Of a stretch of 64,000 nucleotides of DNA, positions 26,022-34,714 are shown piece by piece (positions within the stretch are counted from its first letter, which is position 1; every line of letters starts with the position of its first letter). The position numbers and the translations under genes are program-made. Where the stretch lies: the NCBI GenBank assembly GCA_002471015.1, contig DKPB01000057.1, positions 46,035 to 110,034 of the forward strand, read 5' to 3'. Source of the stretch: Stenotrophomonas sp. UBA7346 (GTDB lineage: Bacteria; Pseudomonadota; Gammaproteobacteria; Xanthomonadales; Xanthomonadaceae). The notes beneath the pieces were generated by a model that saw nothing but the letters and a program-made list of their open reading frames with translations, was not told the DNA's origin and ran no database searches.

Positions 26022-27293
26022 ATGTCAAGCCCTGTCAAACCGCTAGCCACCCGTGAACGCCTGTCCGAAGTCCGCTACGAAATCCGTGGTGAACTGGCCC
26101 GGCGAGCGCGTGAGCTGGAGGCCCAGGGCCGCAAGCTGATCAAGCTCAACATCGGCAACCCCGGCAACTTCGGCTTCCGTGCGCCGGAACACCTGCAGCA
26201 CGCCATCGCCGATGACATGGGCCGCACGGACCCCTATACCCACCAGCAGGGCCTGCCGGTGGCACGTGAAGCCATCGCCGCTGCCTACGCGCGTCGTGGT
26301 GCGCCCGATGCGATTGCCGACCGCGTGTTCCTGGGCAATGGCGTATCCGAGCTGATCGACCTGTCGTTGCGCGCCCTGCTCAACCCGGGCGATGAAGTGC
26401 TGGTGCCCTCGCCGGATTATCCGCTGTGGTCGGCTGCCACCATCCTCAACGATGGCCGCCCGGTGTATTACCGCTGCCGCCCGGAGAATGGCTTCATGCC
26501 GGACCCGGTGGAGATGGAAACGCTGGTGTCCTCGCGCACCCGTGCCATCGTGCTGATCAACCCCAACAACCCCGCCGGCGCCAGCTATCCACGTGACCTG
26601 CTGGAAAAGATCGTCGCCATCGCCCGCAAGCACAACCTGCTGCTGCTGGTGGACGAGATATACGACCAGATCCTCTACGACGGCGCGCAGTTCCAGCCGG
26701 TGGCTCCGCTGGCCGGCGACCATCCCTGCCTGACATTCAGCGGCCTGAGCAAGGTGCACCGCGCCTGCGGTTGGCGCGTGGGCTGGACGCTGCTGTCCGG
26801 TGCCGGCGAACAGCTGGGCGAGTTCCGCGCCGCACTGGACCTGCTCAGCGCGCTGCGCCTGTGCGCCAATGTGCCGGGCCAGTACGCCATCGAAGCCGCG
26901 GTCAATGGCCCGGACACCATCACCGCGCTGTGCAGCCCCGGCGGCCGCCTGTACGAAACCCGCCGTGCCGTGATCGAGGCCTGCGCGGCCAGCGAACACC
27001 TCTCGCTGGTTACCCCGGCCGGCGCGCTGTATGCGTTCCCGGCGGTGGTGGGCCCCGCCGCGCAGGGCTTTGACGACCACGACTTCGCCCTGCAGCTGAT
27101 GGAGGAAGAAGGCGTGCTGGTGGTGCCGGGTTCCAGCTTCAACGTGCCCTACCGCAACCACTTCCGCGTCACCCTGCTGCCGGAAGCCGGCGTTATGCGC
27201 GAGGTATTTGGCCGCATCGACAAGCTGCTTGCACGCCGTGCCGAAGCCGTCACCAAGGTGGTGCAGCTCAAGCCGCGCAGCGCGGTGGGCTGA
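26022..27293 (+). CDS. alaA: Pyridoxal phosphate-dependent aminotransferase, AlaA type
   Basis: A 423-residue class I/II aminotransferase that makes alanine from pyruvate and glutamate (AlaA/YfbQ group). Features: KLNIGNPGNFGF near the N-terminus, YTHQQGLPVAREAIAAAY, NPNNPAGA, VDEIYDQI and the PLP lysine in FSGLSKVHRACGWRVGW, plus the C-terminal Arg in FRVTLLPE that holds the substrate carboxylate. The length is normal. The start at 26022 follows the repeat element. The next gene begins 9 nt downstream. Confidence 0.9.
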   Translation: MSSPVKPLATRERLSEVRYEIRGELARRARELEAQGRKLIKLNIGNPGNFGFRAPEHLQHAIADDMGRTDPYTHQQGLPVAREAIAAAYARRGAPDAIADRVFLGNGVSELIDLSLRALLNPGDEVLVPSPDYPLWSAATILNDGRPVYYRCRPENGFMPDPVEMETLVSSRTRAIVLINPNNPAGASYPRDLLEKIVAIARKHNLLLLVDEIYDQILYDGAQFQPVAPLAGDHPCLTFSGLSKVHRACGWRVGWTLLSGAGEQLGEFRAALDLLSALRLCANVPGQYAIEAAVNGPDTITALCSPGGRLYETRRAVIEACAASEHLSLVTPAGALYAFPAVVGPAAQGFDDHDFALQLMEEEGVLVVPGSSFNVPYRNHFRVTLLPEAGVMREVFGRIDKLLARRAEAVTKVVQLKPRSAVG

Positions 27294-27302
27294 TCACTGG
27301 CG

Positions 27303-27944
27303 ATGAGCGAAAGCACCGCAACCTGCACGCGTTACCTGGCCTTGGGCGACTCCTACACCATTGGTGAAGGTGTCCCCAGCGCCGGCACCTGGCCGTTCCA
27401 GTTGGCCGCTGCGCTGCGCGCGCAGGGCCTGCAGCTGGACGATCCGCAGGTGATCGCCACCACCGGCTGGACCACCGACGAGCTGGCCGCCGCCATCGAC
27501 GCGCAGGCTCCCGAAGGTCCCTACGCCCTGGTCAGCCTGCTGATCGGGGTCAACAACCAATACCGCGGCCGGCCGCTGGCCGAATACCGGCAGCAGTTCG
27601 AGCAGCTGCTGCAGCGCGCGATTGCCCTGGCCGGCGAAGACCCGCGGCGGGTGCTGGTGCTGTCCACGCCGGATTGGGGCATCACCCCGTACGCGCAGCA
27701 GCACGGCCGCGATGCCGCCCAGGTGGCGCGCGAGATCGACGACTTCAACGCCGCCGAGCAGGCCTGCTGCGGTGACTACGGCGTAGCCTTCGTCGACATC
27801 ACCGGCATCAGCCGGGACCGCGGCGACGATGCCGCGATGCTGGTCGAAGACGGCCTGCATCCCTCGGCACGGATGTACCAACGCTGGGCCGACGCTGCGT
27901 TGCCGGTGGCTGCCGGCCTGCTCCGGGCAGCCTCCACGACGTGA
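27303..27944 (+). CDS. SGNH/GDSL-family hydrolase
   Basis: A 213-residue esterase/lipase-like protein with the SGNH blocks: nucleophile Ser in LALGDSYTIGEG, Gly-turn in TTGWTTDEL, Asn in LIGVNNQYRG, and the catalytic Asp/His pair in DGLHPSARMY. No signal peptide is apparent, so it probably acts in the cytoplasm. The substrate cannot be predicted. Its stop codon overlaps the start of the methyltransferase by 4 nt, indicating translational coupling. Confidence 0.85.
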   Translation: MSESTATCTRYLALGDSYTIGEGVPSAGTWPFQLAAALRAQGLQLDDPQVIATTGWTTDELAAAIDAQAPEGPYALVSLLIGVNNQYRGRPLAEYRQQFEQLLQRAIALAGEDPRRVLVLSTPDWGITPYAQQHGRDAAQVAREIDDFNAAEQACCGDYGVAFVDITGISRDRGDDAAMLVEDGLHPSARMYQRWADAALPVAAGLLRAASTT

Positions 27945-28639
27945 CGGTGGATACCGCTCACCACGCACTGAGCGGCGAGGACGCACGCGCCATCGCCCGC
28001 GCCTTCGCACCACGGCGGCCCTGGGGCAACCGCTGGGACTACTACTACACGCTGGGCAAACTGCGCAGCGATCCGCTTTATCCAGGCGTGCTGCAGGCCT
28101 TGCGTGGCAGTACTGCGCCACTGCTGGACATGGGCTGCGGCCTGGGTCTGCTCGCGCACGCCCTGCGCCACGACCAGCAGACCCTTGCCTATCGCGGCGT
28201 GGACAACGACGCAGCCAAGATCCGCCGGGCCACCAAGGTCGCCGAGCGTGCGGGGCTTGTGGGCAGCAGTTTCGAGCTCATGGATCTGGCGACCACCCTG
28301 CCCAGCCATCGCGGCAGCGTCGCCATCCTCGATGTCCTGCAGTACCTGCCGGAACCGGCCCAGCAATCCCTGTTGCGGGCCAGCGCGGCAATGCTGGACG
28401 GCGACGGCCGGCTGGTGATGCGCATGGCATTGGCCGATGAAACCCGGCGTGGCCGCATCTCGCGCATCGGTGACCGCGCCGCCAACCTGATCGGCTGGAT
28501 GCAGTTCCGGCCCCGTCACTACCCCAGCGCCGACGCGCTGCGGGCCGTGCTGCAGCAGTGTGGCCTGCGGGTCAGCCTCAGTCCGCTGTATGGCAACACC
28601 CCGTTCAACAACTGGCTGCTGGTCGCGCACCGCGATTGA
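27941..28639 (+). CDS. Class I SAM-dependent methyltransferase
   Basis: A 232-residue protein with a Rossmann-type methyltransferase core: motif I LLDMGCGLGLLAHAL, acidic residue of motif II in YRGVDNDAAK, motif IV VAILDVLQYLP and a later MRMALADE strand. The C-terminal half (RPRHYPSADALRAVL) resembles class I enzymes acting on small molecules. It starts with GTG inside the stop of the SGNH hydrolase gene (GTGA overlap). The partner hydrolase suggests a shared, unidentified pathway. Confidence 0.8.
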   Translation: MTVDTAHHALSGEDARAIARAFAPRRPWGNRWDYYYTLGKLRSDPLYPGVLQALRGSTAPLLDMGCGLGLLAHALRHDQQTLAYRGVDNDAAKIRRATKVAERAGLVGSSFELMDLATTLPSHRGSVAILDVLQYLPEPAQQSLLRASAAMLDGDGRLVMRMALADETRRGRISRIGDRAANLIGWMQFRPRHYPSADALRAVLQQCGLRVSLSPLYGNTPFNNWLLVAHRD

Positions 28640-28718
28640 GCCCCCATCAAGCCGATTGCGGGGATAATGCCCGCATTCCCTGCCGGCCCACCCAGGCTGG
28701 CGCAGCAACGAGATTCCC

Positions 28719-29048
28719 GTGAAGAAGACCTACCACCTCGCACTTGAAGGCAAGCACCCTGATCGCCTGCTGGAAGCCAGCAAGCACGACATCCGCAAGT
28801 ACACCAAGCGCGAGCGCGGCAAGGCACTGCCGGCCGGCGCCGATGCCTGGGGCTTTGACAGCAAGCTGGGCGTGGACGAAGCCTCGGCCGGCCCGGTGGG
28901 CTATGACGAGCTGTTCCGTGCCATCGATGCGCTGGTAGCCGCCGGTAACACCCAGTTCTACGTCGAAGTGATGCGCAAGCCGGTCAAGCGCAACCCGCGC
29001 CCGGCCGCCGAGCCGGCCCCGGCCGCAGAGACCGATTTCGAAGACTGA
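28719..29048 (+). CDS. DUF6172-family small protein
   Basis: A 109-residue basic protein starting with GTG at 28719. It carries the conserved family stretch KKTYHLALEGKHPDRLLEAS with HDIRKYTKRERGKALP, then an acidic/aromatic middle and a Pro/Ala-rich tail. The family is widespread in proteobacteria, but no function is known to me. It stands alone before a SMAG repeat cluster. Confidence 0.75.
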   Translation: MKKTYHLALEGKHPDRLLEASKHDIRKYTKRERGKALPAGADAWGFDSKLGVDEASAGPVGYDELFRAIDALVAAGNTQFYVEVMRKPVKRNPRPAAEPAPAAETDFED

Positions 29049-29052
29049 TCAT

Positions 29053-29166
29053 GTAGTGCCGAGCCACGCTCGGCAGAGGCACTCCCAGACAATGCATGTA
29101 GTGCCGAGCCATGCTCGGCAGAGGCTTTCCCAAGCAATGCCCCAGCCGAGCATGGCTCGGCTCTAC
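29053..29166. repeat. SMAG (GTAG-type REP) repeat cluster: two direct copies and one inverted
   Basis: Units at 29053-29074 (+; CACGCTCGGC variant), 29098-29119 (+) and 29145-29166 (-). The same order and spacing occur at 20426-20538, which suggests the three-unit arrangement is itself a repeated module. It lies between the convergent DUF6172 and rhlE genes, where it could stop transcription from both sides. Confidence 0.85.
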
Positions 29167-29182
29167 ATCTGCCGCAGTCCTG

Positions 29183-30445
29183 TCAGGACCCGGCTTTCTC
29201 GGCCGCCGCCGCTGCCGCCCGCGCTTTGTCCTTCTTGCTCGGCCTGCGGCCCTTGATGCCGCCGTTGTCGTCGGCAACCACGCTTGCCGCCGGCGCAACC
29301 TGGCTGGGCGCAAACCCTTCCAGCACCTCGGTCGCACTCGCCAGCCCATGGCGTTTGCAGATCAGGCGCCAATGCGCCATCGCCGCCGAATCAACGAAGC
29401 TGATCGCCAGCCCCTTCTGCCCGGCACGGCCGGTCCGGCCGATCCGGTGCAGGTAATCGGCTGGCGCTCGCGGCAGGTCGTAGTTCACCACCACCGGCAG
29501 GCGGGTGATATCGATGCCGCGCGCGGCCAGGTCGGTCGCCACCAGCACCCGCACCTGCCCGTCCTTGAAATCCTGCAGCATGCGGAAACGCCGGCCCTGC
29601 GACAGCTCGCCATGCAGCGCCTGGGCATTGATGTCGGCCTTGCGCAGCTGCGCGGCCAAACGGTCGCCATCGCGGATGCTGGCCACAAATACCAGTACCT
29701 GCTGCCACTGCGGGTCTTCCAGCAAGGACAGCAGCAACGCTGCACGCCGCGCACCATCAATGTGGATTGCACGCTGCTTGATGTCCGGCACCGACTGCTC
29801 GGCAATTTCCAGCCGCTGCGGTGCCTGCAGGCCCGCGGCCGCCAAGGCCTCGGTATCGGCGGCGAAGGTGGCCGAGAACAAGGCGGTCTGCCGGCGCTGC
29901 GGCAGCTCGGCCAGGATCTGCCTCAGCTCATCGCCAAAACCCAGCTCCAGCAGGCGGTCGGCCTCATCCAGCACCAACGATTGCACCTGCTTCAGGGACA
30001 GGGCGTTGTGCGCCAGCAGGTCCAGCAGGCGTCCGGGGGTTGCCACCACCACGTCGGCGCCGCCACGCAGCGCCATCATCTGCGGGTTGATCGACACACC
30101 ACCCACCGCACAGACCAGGTGTGGCCGGCGCGGCAGCTCGCGCCCCAGGGTGGTGAAGACATCGCTGACCTGCAGCGCCAGCTCACGGGTCGGCACCAGG
30201 ATCAGCTGCGCCAGCACCCGCGGCTTGCGCGGCGTTGCCATGAAGAAGCGCTGCAGCGCCGGTAGCACGTAGGCGGCAGTCTTGCCCGAGCCGGTAGGTG
30301 CCAGCGCCACCACGTCCCGGCCTTTCAGCAGCAGCGGCACGGCCTGCTGCTGGATCGGCGTCGGCGCCAGGTAACCGGCCTGCTGCAGGGCCTGCTGCAA
30401 GGCGGGCAGCACATAGGGAGACAGGCCGAGTTGGGAAAAAGGCAT
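29183..30445 (-). CDS. rhlE: ATP-dependent DEAD-box RNA helicase RhlE
   Basis: A 420-residue DEAD-box helicase. Motifs in order: F and Q motif (FSQLGL, TPIQQQAVP), I APTGSGKT, Ia PTRELA, II VLDEADRLLELGF, III FSATF, IV VFVASIRDG, V VATDLAARGID, VI HRIGRTGRAG. The C-terminal tail after about residue 380 is Lys/Ala-rich, usual for RhlE and likely RNA-binding. RhlE helps remodel structured RNA during ribosome assembly and decay. The ATG at 30445 gives MPFSQLGLSP, the family start. Confidence 0.93.
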   Translation of the reverse strand: MPFSQLGLSPYVLPALQQALQQAGYLAPTPIQQQAVPLLLKGRDVVALAPTGSGKTAAYVLPALQRFFMATPRKPRVLAQLILVPTRELALQVSDVFTTLGRELPRRPHLVCAVGGVSINPQMMALRGGADVVVATPGRLLDLLAHNALSLKQVQSLVLDEADRLLELGFGDELRQILAELPQRRQTALFSATFAADTEALAAAGLQAPQRLEIAEQSVPDIKQRAIHIDGARRAALLLSLLEDPQWQQVLVFVASIRDGDRLAAQLRKADINAQALHGELSQGRRFRMLQDFKDGQVRVLVATDLAARGIDITRLPVVVNYDLPRAPADYLHRIGRTGRAGQKGLAISFVDSAAMAHWRLICKRHGLASATEVLEGFAPSQVAPAASVVADDNGGIKGRRPSKKDKARAAAAAAEKAGS

Positions 30446-30486
30446 GGTGGGGGTCCAGGACGCCGCCGGATGGCGGGGAGGCGAGT

Positions 30487-31281
30487 CTACGCCGTTGTCT
30501 GCGGCAGGCGGGCACGCAAACCACGCGCCTGCAGCTGCTGCAGCACCGCTTCGATGATGGCCAGGTTGTGGCCGTGGGCCGCACCTTCATGCAGCAGCAC
30601 GATGGCCCCCGGGGCCAGATGCGGCACAATCCGCGCCAGCACGCTCTCTGGTGTGCAGTTGACGCCGTCGTAGCCGCGCGCGCTCCAGCCCACCCGGGTC
30701 AGCCCATGGCGCTTCAGCGCCGGGGCCACGAAGGGGTTGGTCATGCCGACCACCGAGCGGTACCAGCGTGGCGCACTGCCAGCCAGCTCACCCAGCACCT
30801 GCTGGCAATGACCGATCTCAGCGGCCAGTTGGCCCGGCCCCAGCGCCCAGAAACGCGCCTGCGGGTGCGAATGGCTGTGATTGCCCAGGCCGTGCCCGCG
30901 TTGCAGCACCTCGTGCACCAATGCCGGTCGCGCTGCCGCACGTTCCCCCACCATGAAAAAGCTGGCCTTGGCGTCGTAGCGGTCCAGCAGATCGAGGATG
31001 GCCAGGGTGTCATCGGAGGGGCCGTCGTCGATGGTCAGCCAGACGGTCTGACCCGGCAGGCGGCTCAGCACCGGCGCATAGAAGCCGCTGTTGGGCAGGA
31101 AAACCGGCACCACGAACAGGGCATGGCTGGCCAGCAGCAACGGCAGCCCCCACACCCAGCCAAACCGCCACCACAGCAGCGCCACCAGCAACTGCGACAG
31201 AATCAGCCAGGGCAGCCAACGCCACGGGTGTACAGGAATGCGATGCAGGGTTTCCGGGGCAGTCATTCCCCATGATGCCAT
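30487..31281 (-). CDS. Polysaccharide deacetylase-family membrane-anchored protein
   Basis: A 264-residue protein with two N-terminal hydrophobic segments (about 22-58) and a NodB-homology domain. The metal/catalytic motifs are present: TIDDGPSDDT (catalytic Asp and metal Asp), HSHSHPQAR (metal His pair) and the late LLHEGAAHG in place of the usual LxH motif. It should remove N- or O-acetyl groups from a cell-surface sugar polymer outside the inner membrane. ATG at 31266 is an alternative start. It is divergent from grxD. Confidence 0.83.
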   Translation of the reverse strand: MASWGMTAPETLHRIPVHPWRWLPWLILSQLLVALLWWRFGWVWGLPLLLASHALFVVPVFLPNSGFYAPVLSRLPGQTVWLTIDDGPSDDTLAILDLLDRYDAKASFFMVGERAAARPALVHEVLQRGHGLGNHSHSHPQARFWALGPGQLAAEIGHCQQVLGELAGSAPRWYRSVVGMTNPFVAPALKRHGLTRVGWSARGYDGVNCTPESVLARIVPHLAPGAIVLLHEGAAHGHNLAIIEAVLQQLQARGLRARLPQTTA

Positions 31282-31327
31282 GCAGCGTAGAATTACCCAC
31301 GTCTACGACCACTTACACGAGCTTACG

Positions 31328-32254
31328 ATGTCTCTGGACCCCGCCCTGCGTTCGCGCATTGAATCCATCCTCGGCGCCAACCGCGTCGTCCTGTTCATGA
31401 AGGGCCAGCCGACCATGCCCCAATGCGGCTTTTCGGCCAAGGCTGTTGGCGCGCTGCAGGACCTGGGCGTGGAGTTCGGCCACGTCAACGTGCTGGCCGA
31501 CCAGGAAATCCGCGAAGGCATCAAGCAGTACGGCGATTGGCCGACCATTCCGCAGCTGTACGTGGACGGCGAACTGATCGGCGGCAGCGACATCATCCTG
31601 CAGATGGCCAACAGCGGTGAGCTGAGCAGCCTGCTCGGCGTTGCCGCCCCGGACCGCACCCCGCCGTCGATCACCGTCACCCCCGCCGCCGTGGAAATGC
31701 TCAAGGGCGCCCTGGCCGACGCCCCGGGTGCCGCGCTGCAGCTGAGCATCGACGCCCGCTTCCAGCCGAACTTCCAGCTGGCGCCTTTCGACGCCAACGC
31801 CATTGCCGCCGAATCCAACGGCCTGCGTGTGCAGTTCGATACCTCCAGCGCGCGTCGCGCCGAAGGCATCACCATCGACTGGGTGGACGACATCCGTGGC
31901 CAGGGCCTGGCCATCAACAACCCGAACGCGCCCAAGCCGGTGCAGGAACTGGATGTACGCAGCGCCGACGACCAGCTGCGTGCGGGCACCATCACCCTGG
32001 TGGACGTGCGCCCGCCGGAAGAACGCGCAATCGCCTCCATCAACGGCAGCTACCAGACCTTTGATGCCGGCAACCGTGAACAGTTGGAAGCCCTGCCCAA
32101 GGACACCCCGCTGGCTTTCCTGTGCCATCGTGGTGGCCGCAGCGCACAGGCTGCCGCGCAGTTCCTGGCACTGGGTTTCAGCAATGTGTTCAACGTCACC
32201 GGCGGCATCGATGCCTGGGCCGACGAAGTGGACAACAGCATCGCCAAGTACTGA
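31328..32254 (+). CDS. grxD: Grx4-type monothiol glutaredoxin fused to a cysteine-less IscA-like domain and a rhodanese domain
   Basis: A 308-residue three-part protein. Residues 1-105 are a monothiol glutaredoxin with the CGFS site at Cys33 (PQCGFSAKAV) and GSDIILQM, which binds an Fe-S cluster with glutathione. Residues about 113-205 resemble an A-type carrier (ITVTPAAVEMLKGAL at the start and DDIRGQGLAINNPNAP at the end), but all three cluster-ligand cysteines are absent. Residues about 210-308 are a rhodanese domain with active-site Cys266 (FLCHRGGRSAQAA). These are the only two cysteines in the protein. It probably serves Fe-S cluster transfer with a sulfur-handling module. A strong terminator follows. 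Confidence 0.9.
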   Translation: MSLDPALRSRIESILGANRVVLFMKGQPTMPQCGFSAKAVGALQDLGVEFGHVNVLADQEIREGIKQYGDWPTIPQLYVDGELIGGSDIILQMANSGELSSLLGVAAPDRTPPSITVTPAAVEMLKGALADAPGAALQLSIDARFQPNFQLAPFDANAIAAESNGLRVQFDTSSARRAEGITIDWVDDIRGQGLAINNPNAPKPVQELDVRSADDQLRAGTITLVDVRPPEERAIASINGSYQTFDAGNREQLEALPKDTPLAFLCHRGGRSAQAAAQFLALGFSNVFNVTGGIDAWADEVDNSIAKY

Positions 32255-32276
32255 GCCCAGCGCCCAGCACCAGAAG

Positions 32277-32303
32277 AACGCCGGCATTGCCGGCGTTTTT
32301 TTT
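32277..32303 (+). terminator. Rho-independent terminator of grxD
   Basis: AACGCCGGC (32277-32285) and GCCGGCGTT (32289-32297) form a 9-bp perfect stem with an ATT loop, followed by a run of T residues to 32303. It is 23 nt past the stop codon. Confidence 0.93.
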
Positions 32304-32570
32304 CTGTCCGCGCCGGCAGGCTGCCCGCTCTCCGGGCGCCCAAGACAGCATCAGCATAGCCCGGGTAAGCGCAGCGCCCCCGGGAACAGGCAGCCGCTGC
32401 TGTTGCCAACGGCTGCCAACCAACCGGAGCACGGTGCATTCCTGGGCCACGTCATTGGCTGCTGGCGTTGCTGCCTTCACCCAATCAGGGAGCCAACGCT
32501 AGCGGATGCAAGACATCGCTGTCGCCATTCCTACCCGCGCGCTCGCCCTTGCTCCGGGCGCCAGCGCCGA
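32304..32570. other. Gene-free interval between grxD terminator and DUF924 gene
   Basis: No open frame with a ribosome-binding site or recognisable product. A short imperfect palindrome (CCCGGG...CCCGGG, about 32360-32384) is the only structure noted. Confidence 0.5.
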
Positions 32571-33110
32571 TCACCCGGCAAAGCCACCTTCGGCCAGGAA
32601 ATGCAGCTCATCCGGCGTGGGGATGCGTCCCAGCACGGCATTGCGGTGCGGAAAGCGGCCAAACCGGCGGATGATGTCGCGGTGCAGTTCGGCGAACTTC
32701 AGGTACTCCAGGTCCCCCAGCACCTCGAACATGGCCACTGAGCGGTCCTGGTCATGCGGGTCTTCGGAATGCTCGAACGGCAGGTAGATGAAAGCACGCA
32801 GCAAGGGCGCCAACTCGCGGTCCAGGCCTTCCTCGATGGTGCGCATGGCGTAGTGCCGGGCCAGCCCATCGGTGGCATAGGAATGGGCCGTGCCACGGAA
32901 ACAGTTGCGCGGGAACTGATCCAGCAGGATCTGCAGCGCCAACGCCCCCTCGGCGGTGTGCAACCAATCCTCGCAACCGCGCCGTGCAGCCTGGTAATGC
33001 AGTGCCTCAAAACGCTGCCGGAACTCGGCGTCGAACGCCTCATTGCGCTCGAACCAGCGCTGCGGACCCGCCGCGCGCCAGAACTCCACCACCGATTTTT
33101 CCGTTTCCAT
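32571..33110 (-). CDS. DUF924-family protein
   Basis: A 179-residue protein of the DUF924 family (all-helical, TPR-like in structures of relatives), with the characteristic motifs VVEFWRAAGPQRWF at the start, ILLDQFPRNCFRGTAHSYATD in the centre and FIYLPFEHSED and GRFPHRNAVLGR later. The function is not established. I chose the ATG at 33110 because GGGGA lies about six bases upstream; ATG at 33116 is an alternative. It stands alone between grxD and degV. Confidence 0.82.
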   Translation of the reverse strand: METEKSVVEFWRAAGPQRWFERNEAFDAEFRQRFEALHYQAARRGCEDWLHTAEGALALQILLDQFPRNCFRGTAHSYATDGLARHYAMRTIEEGLDRELAPLLRAFIYLPFEHSEDPHDQDRSVAMFEVLGDLEYLKFAELHRDIIRRFGRFPHRNAVLGRIPTPDELHFLAEGGFAG

Positions 33111-33359
33111 TGCCATTCCCCAGGTAACCCCCCATTTGCGGGCGGTCACATCCCCTACCCAATGCCTTCACATTATGGGCGTTGCACGCCCCTGCCTGGG
33201 AGCCAGCTTAATAGCCGACCGCCCGGCTGGGTATGAGCAAAGTGTGAAATAAGTCCAACTGTTCTGCGATGATCGCCGCACAATGCGAGCACCCGGCACG
33301 CAGAACTGCGATAGGGTTCCAAGCTTTGAACAACTGTTGGGCCTTGAGGGGGGCACTTC

Positions 33360-34301
33360 ATGCGTATAGGAATTGTGGTCGATTCGGCCTGTGACCTGCC
33401 CGATGGCTATCTGGATGCGCACCAACTGGTGCTGCTACCCATCAGCGTGCGCATCGGCGACACCGTGTTGCCGGACAACCGTGACGAACAGGCCACCCTG
33501 GCCTTTCTGCAGGGCCCACTGATTGCCCAGGGGGCGGAGGCGGAAACCATCCCCTACAGCGCCGCGCAGATCCGCGACCTGTTCCTGCAACGGCTGGTCA
33601 CCGATTACGACCAGGTGTTCTGCATGACCATCACCCGCACCCGCAGCCCGCTGCATGACAATGCGGTGCAGGCCAGCTACGCGATCCTCAACGAATACAA
33701 GCCCATCCGCCAGGCGGCCGGCTACAACTCGCCTTTCAGCCTGCGCGTGATCGACACCCAGAACCTGTTCGCGGCGCAGGCCGTCAGCGCAGTGGAAGCC
33801 GTGCGCCTGCGCGACAGTGGTGCCACCGTGCCGCAAATGCGCGAGCGGCTGGAGCAGGTGGCCGGCAATGTGCACGGCTACATGGTCACCCGCGACCTGT
33901 ACTACATGCGCGCCCGCGCCCGCCACAAGGGCGACCGCAGCGTGGGGCTGTTCAGCGCCGCACTGGGCAGTGCACTGGACATCAAGCCGGTATTGCACGG
34001 CTACCGTGGCAACACCGAGCCGGTGGCCAAGATCAAGGGGTTCGACAACGCGGTGCAGACCCTGTTCGGCTTCGTCGGCAAGCGCGTGATCGCCGGCCTG
34101 ATGACCCCGGTGCTATGCGTGAGCTACGGCGGCCCGCTGGAGGAACTGCGTGCCCTGCCCGGCTACCAACAGCTGCGCGATACCTGCCAGCAGCAAGGCG
34201 TGCAACTGCTGGAAGCAGTGATGAGCCTGACCGGCATGGTCAATGTCGGCAAGGGCGCGGTCACCATCGGCTTCGCCGACGGCCCGCATACCTTCGGCTG
34301 A
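33360..34301 (+). CDS. DegV-family fatty-acid-binding protein
   Basis: A 313-residue DegV-fold protein. The N-terminal half has IGIVVDSACDLPDGYL, and the lipid-contact region has VFCMTITRTRSPLHDN; the C-terminal half ends GKGAVTIGFADGPHTFG. DegV proteins bind long-chain fatty acids; some (FakB) present them to a fatty-acid kinase. No kinase gene is nearby. GAGGGGGGC lies just upstream of the ATG at 33360. Confidence 0.87.
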   Translation: MRIGIVVDSACDLPDGYLDAHQLVLLPISVRIGDTVLPDNRDEQATLAFLQGPLIAQGAEAETIPYSAAQIRDLFLQRLVTDYDQVFCMTITRTRSPLHDNAVQASYAILNEYKPIRQAAGYNSPFSLRVIDTQNLFAAQAVSAVEAVRLRDSGATVPQMRERLEQVAGNVHGYMVTRDLYYMRARARHKGDRSVGLFSAALGSALDIKPVLHGYRGNTEPVAKIKGFDNAVQTLFGFVGKRVIAGLMTPVLCVSYGGPLEELRALPGYQQLRDTCQQQGVQLLEAVMSLTGMVNVGKGAVTIGFADGPHTFG

Positions 34302-34372
34302 ACGACCTGCATGCGTGGACAGCGCCGCCACACGCGGCGCGCTAGGCTGGCTTACCCACAAGGAGTTCCAAC

Positions 34373-34711
34373 ATGACCGTGCACTACTCGATTTCGCTGC
34401 CTGACCCGGCCAAGGCCCGCGGTACCGACCCGCGCCTGTCGTTCACCGCCAGCGGTGCCGATGCCTTTGCCGAGCAGTTGCAGGCCGCCCTGCGCACGCC
34501 CGAGCTGTTCGAGCGCTGGAAGGCCACCCAGGACGAGCCCGAGGACGTGGACCCGGGCTTGGGCGCCACCGATCCGCAGGCCACGGTGACCGGCGAGCAG
34601 GCTGATCTGCGTATCAACCTGGTGGCCAGCACCACCTTGTCCGGCGACCTGTTCAAGCAGCGCATGCGCTGGCTGGCCGGCAACAACTGGGAACTGCGCG
34701 ACGTGCGCTGA
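34373..34711 (+). CDS. Hypothetical small cytoplasmic protein
   Basis: A 112-residue acidic protein I do not recognise. It is predicted soluble, with a regular alpha/beta pattern (SFTASGADAFAEQLQAAL, TVTGEQADLRINLVAST) and no signal peptide or membrane segment. It is very likely real: AAGGAG is placed eight bases before the ATG, codon use matches neighbours, and it is followed after only 3 nt by the ATP-pyrophosphatase gene, with which it is probably co-transcribed. Confidence 0.75.
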   Translation: MTVHYSISLPDPAKARGTDPRLSFTASGADAFAEQLQAALRTPELFERWKATQDEPEDVDPGLGATDPQATVTGEQADLRINLVASTTLSGDLFKQRMRWLAGNNWELRDVR

Positions 34712-34714
34712 GCC

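Noticed and set aside
25603..26028. Several overlapping frames on both strands through the repeat element upstream of alaA
   Set aside because: They translate tandem and inverted repeats (Pro/Ser/Arg-rich) and have no homologues I recognise.
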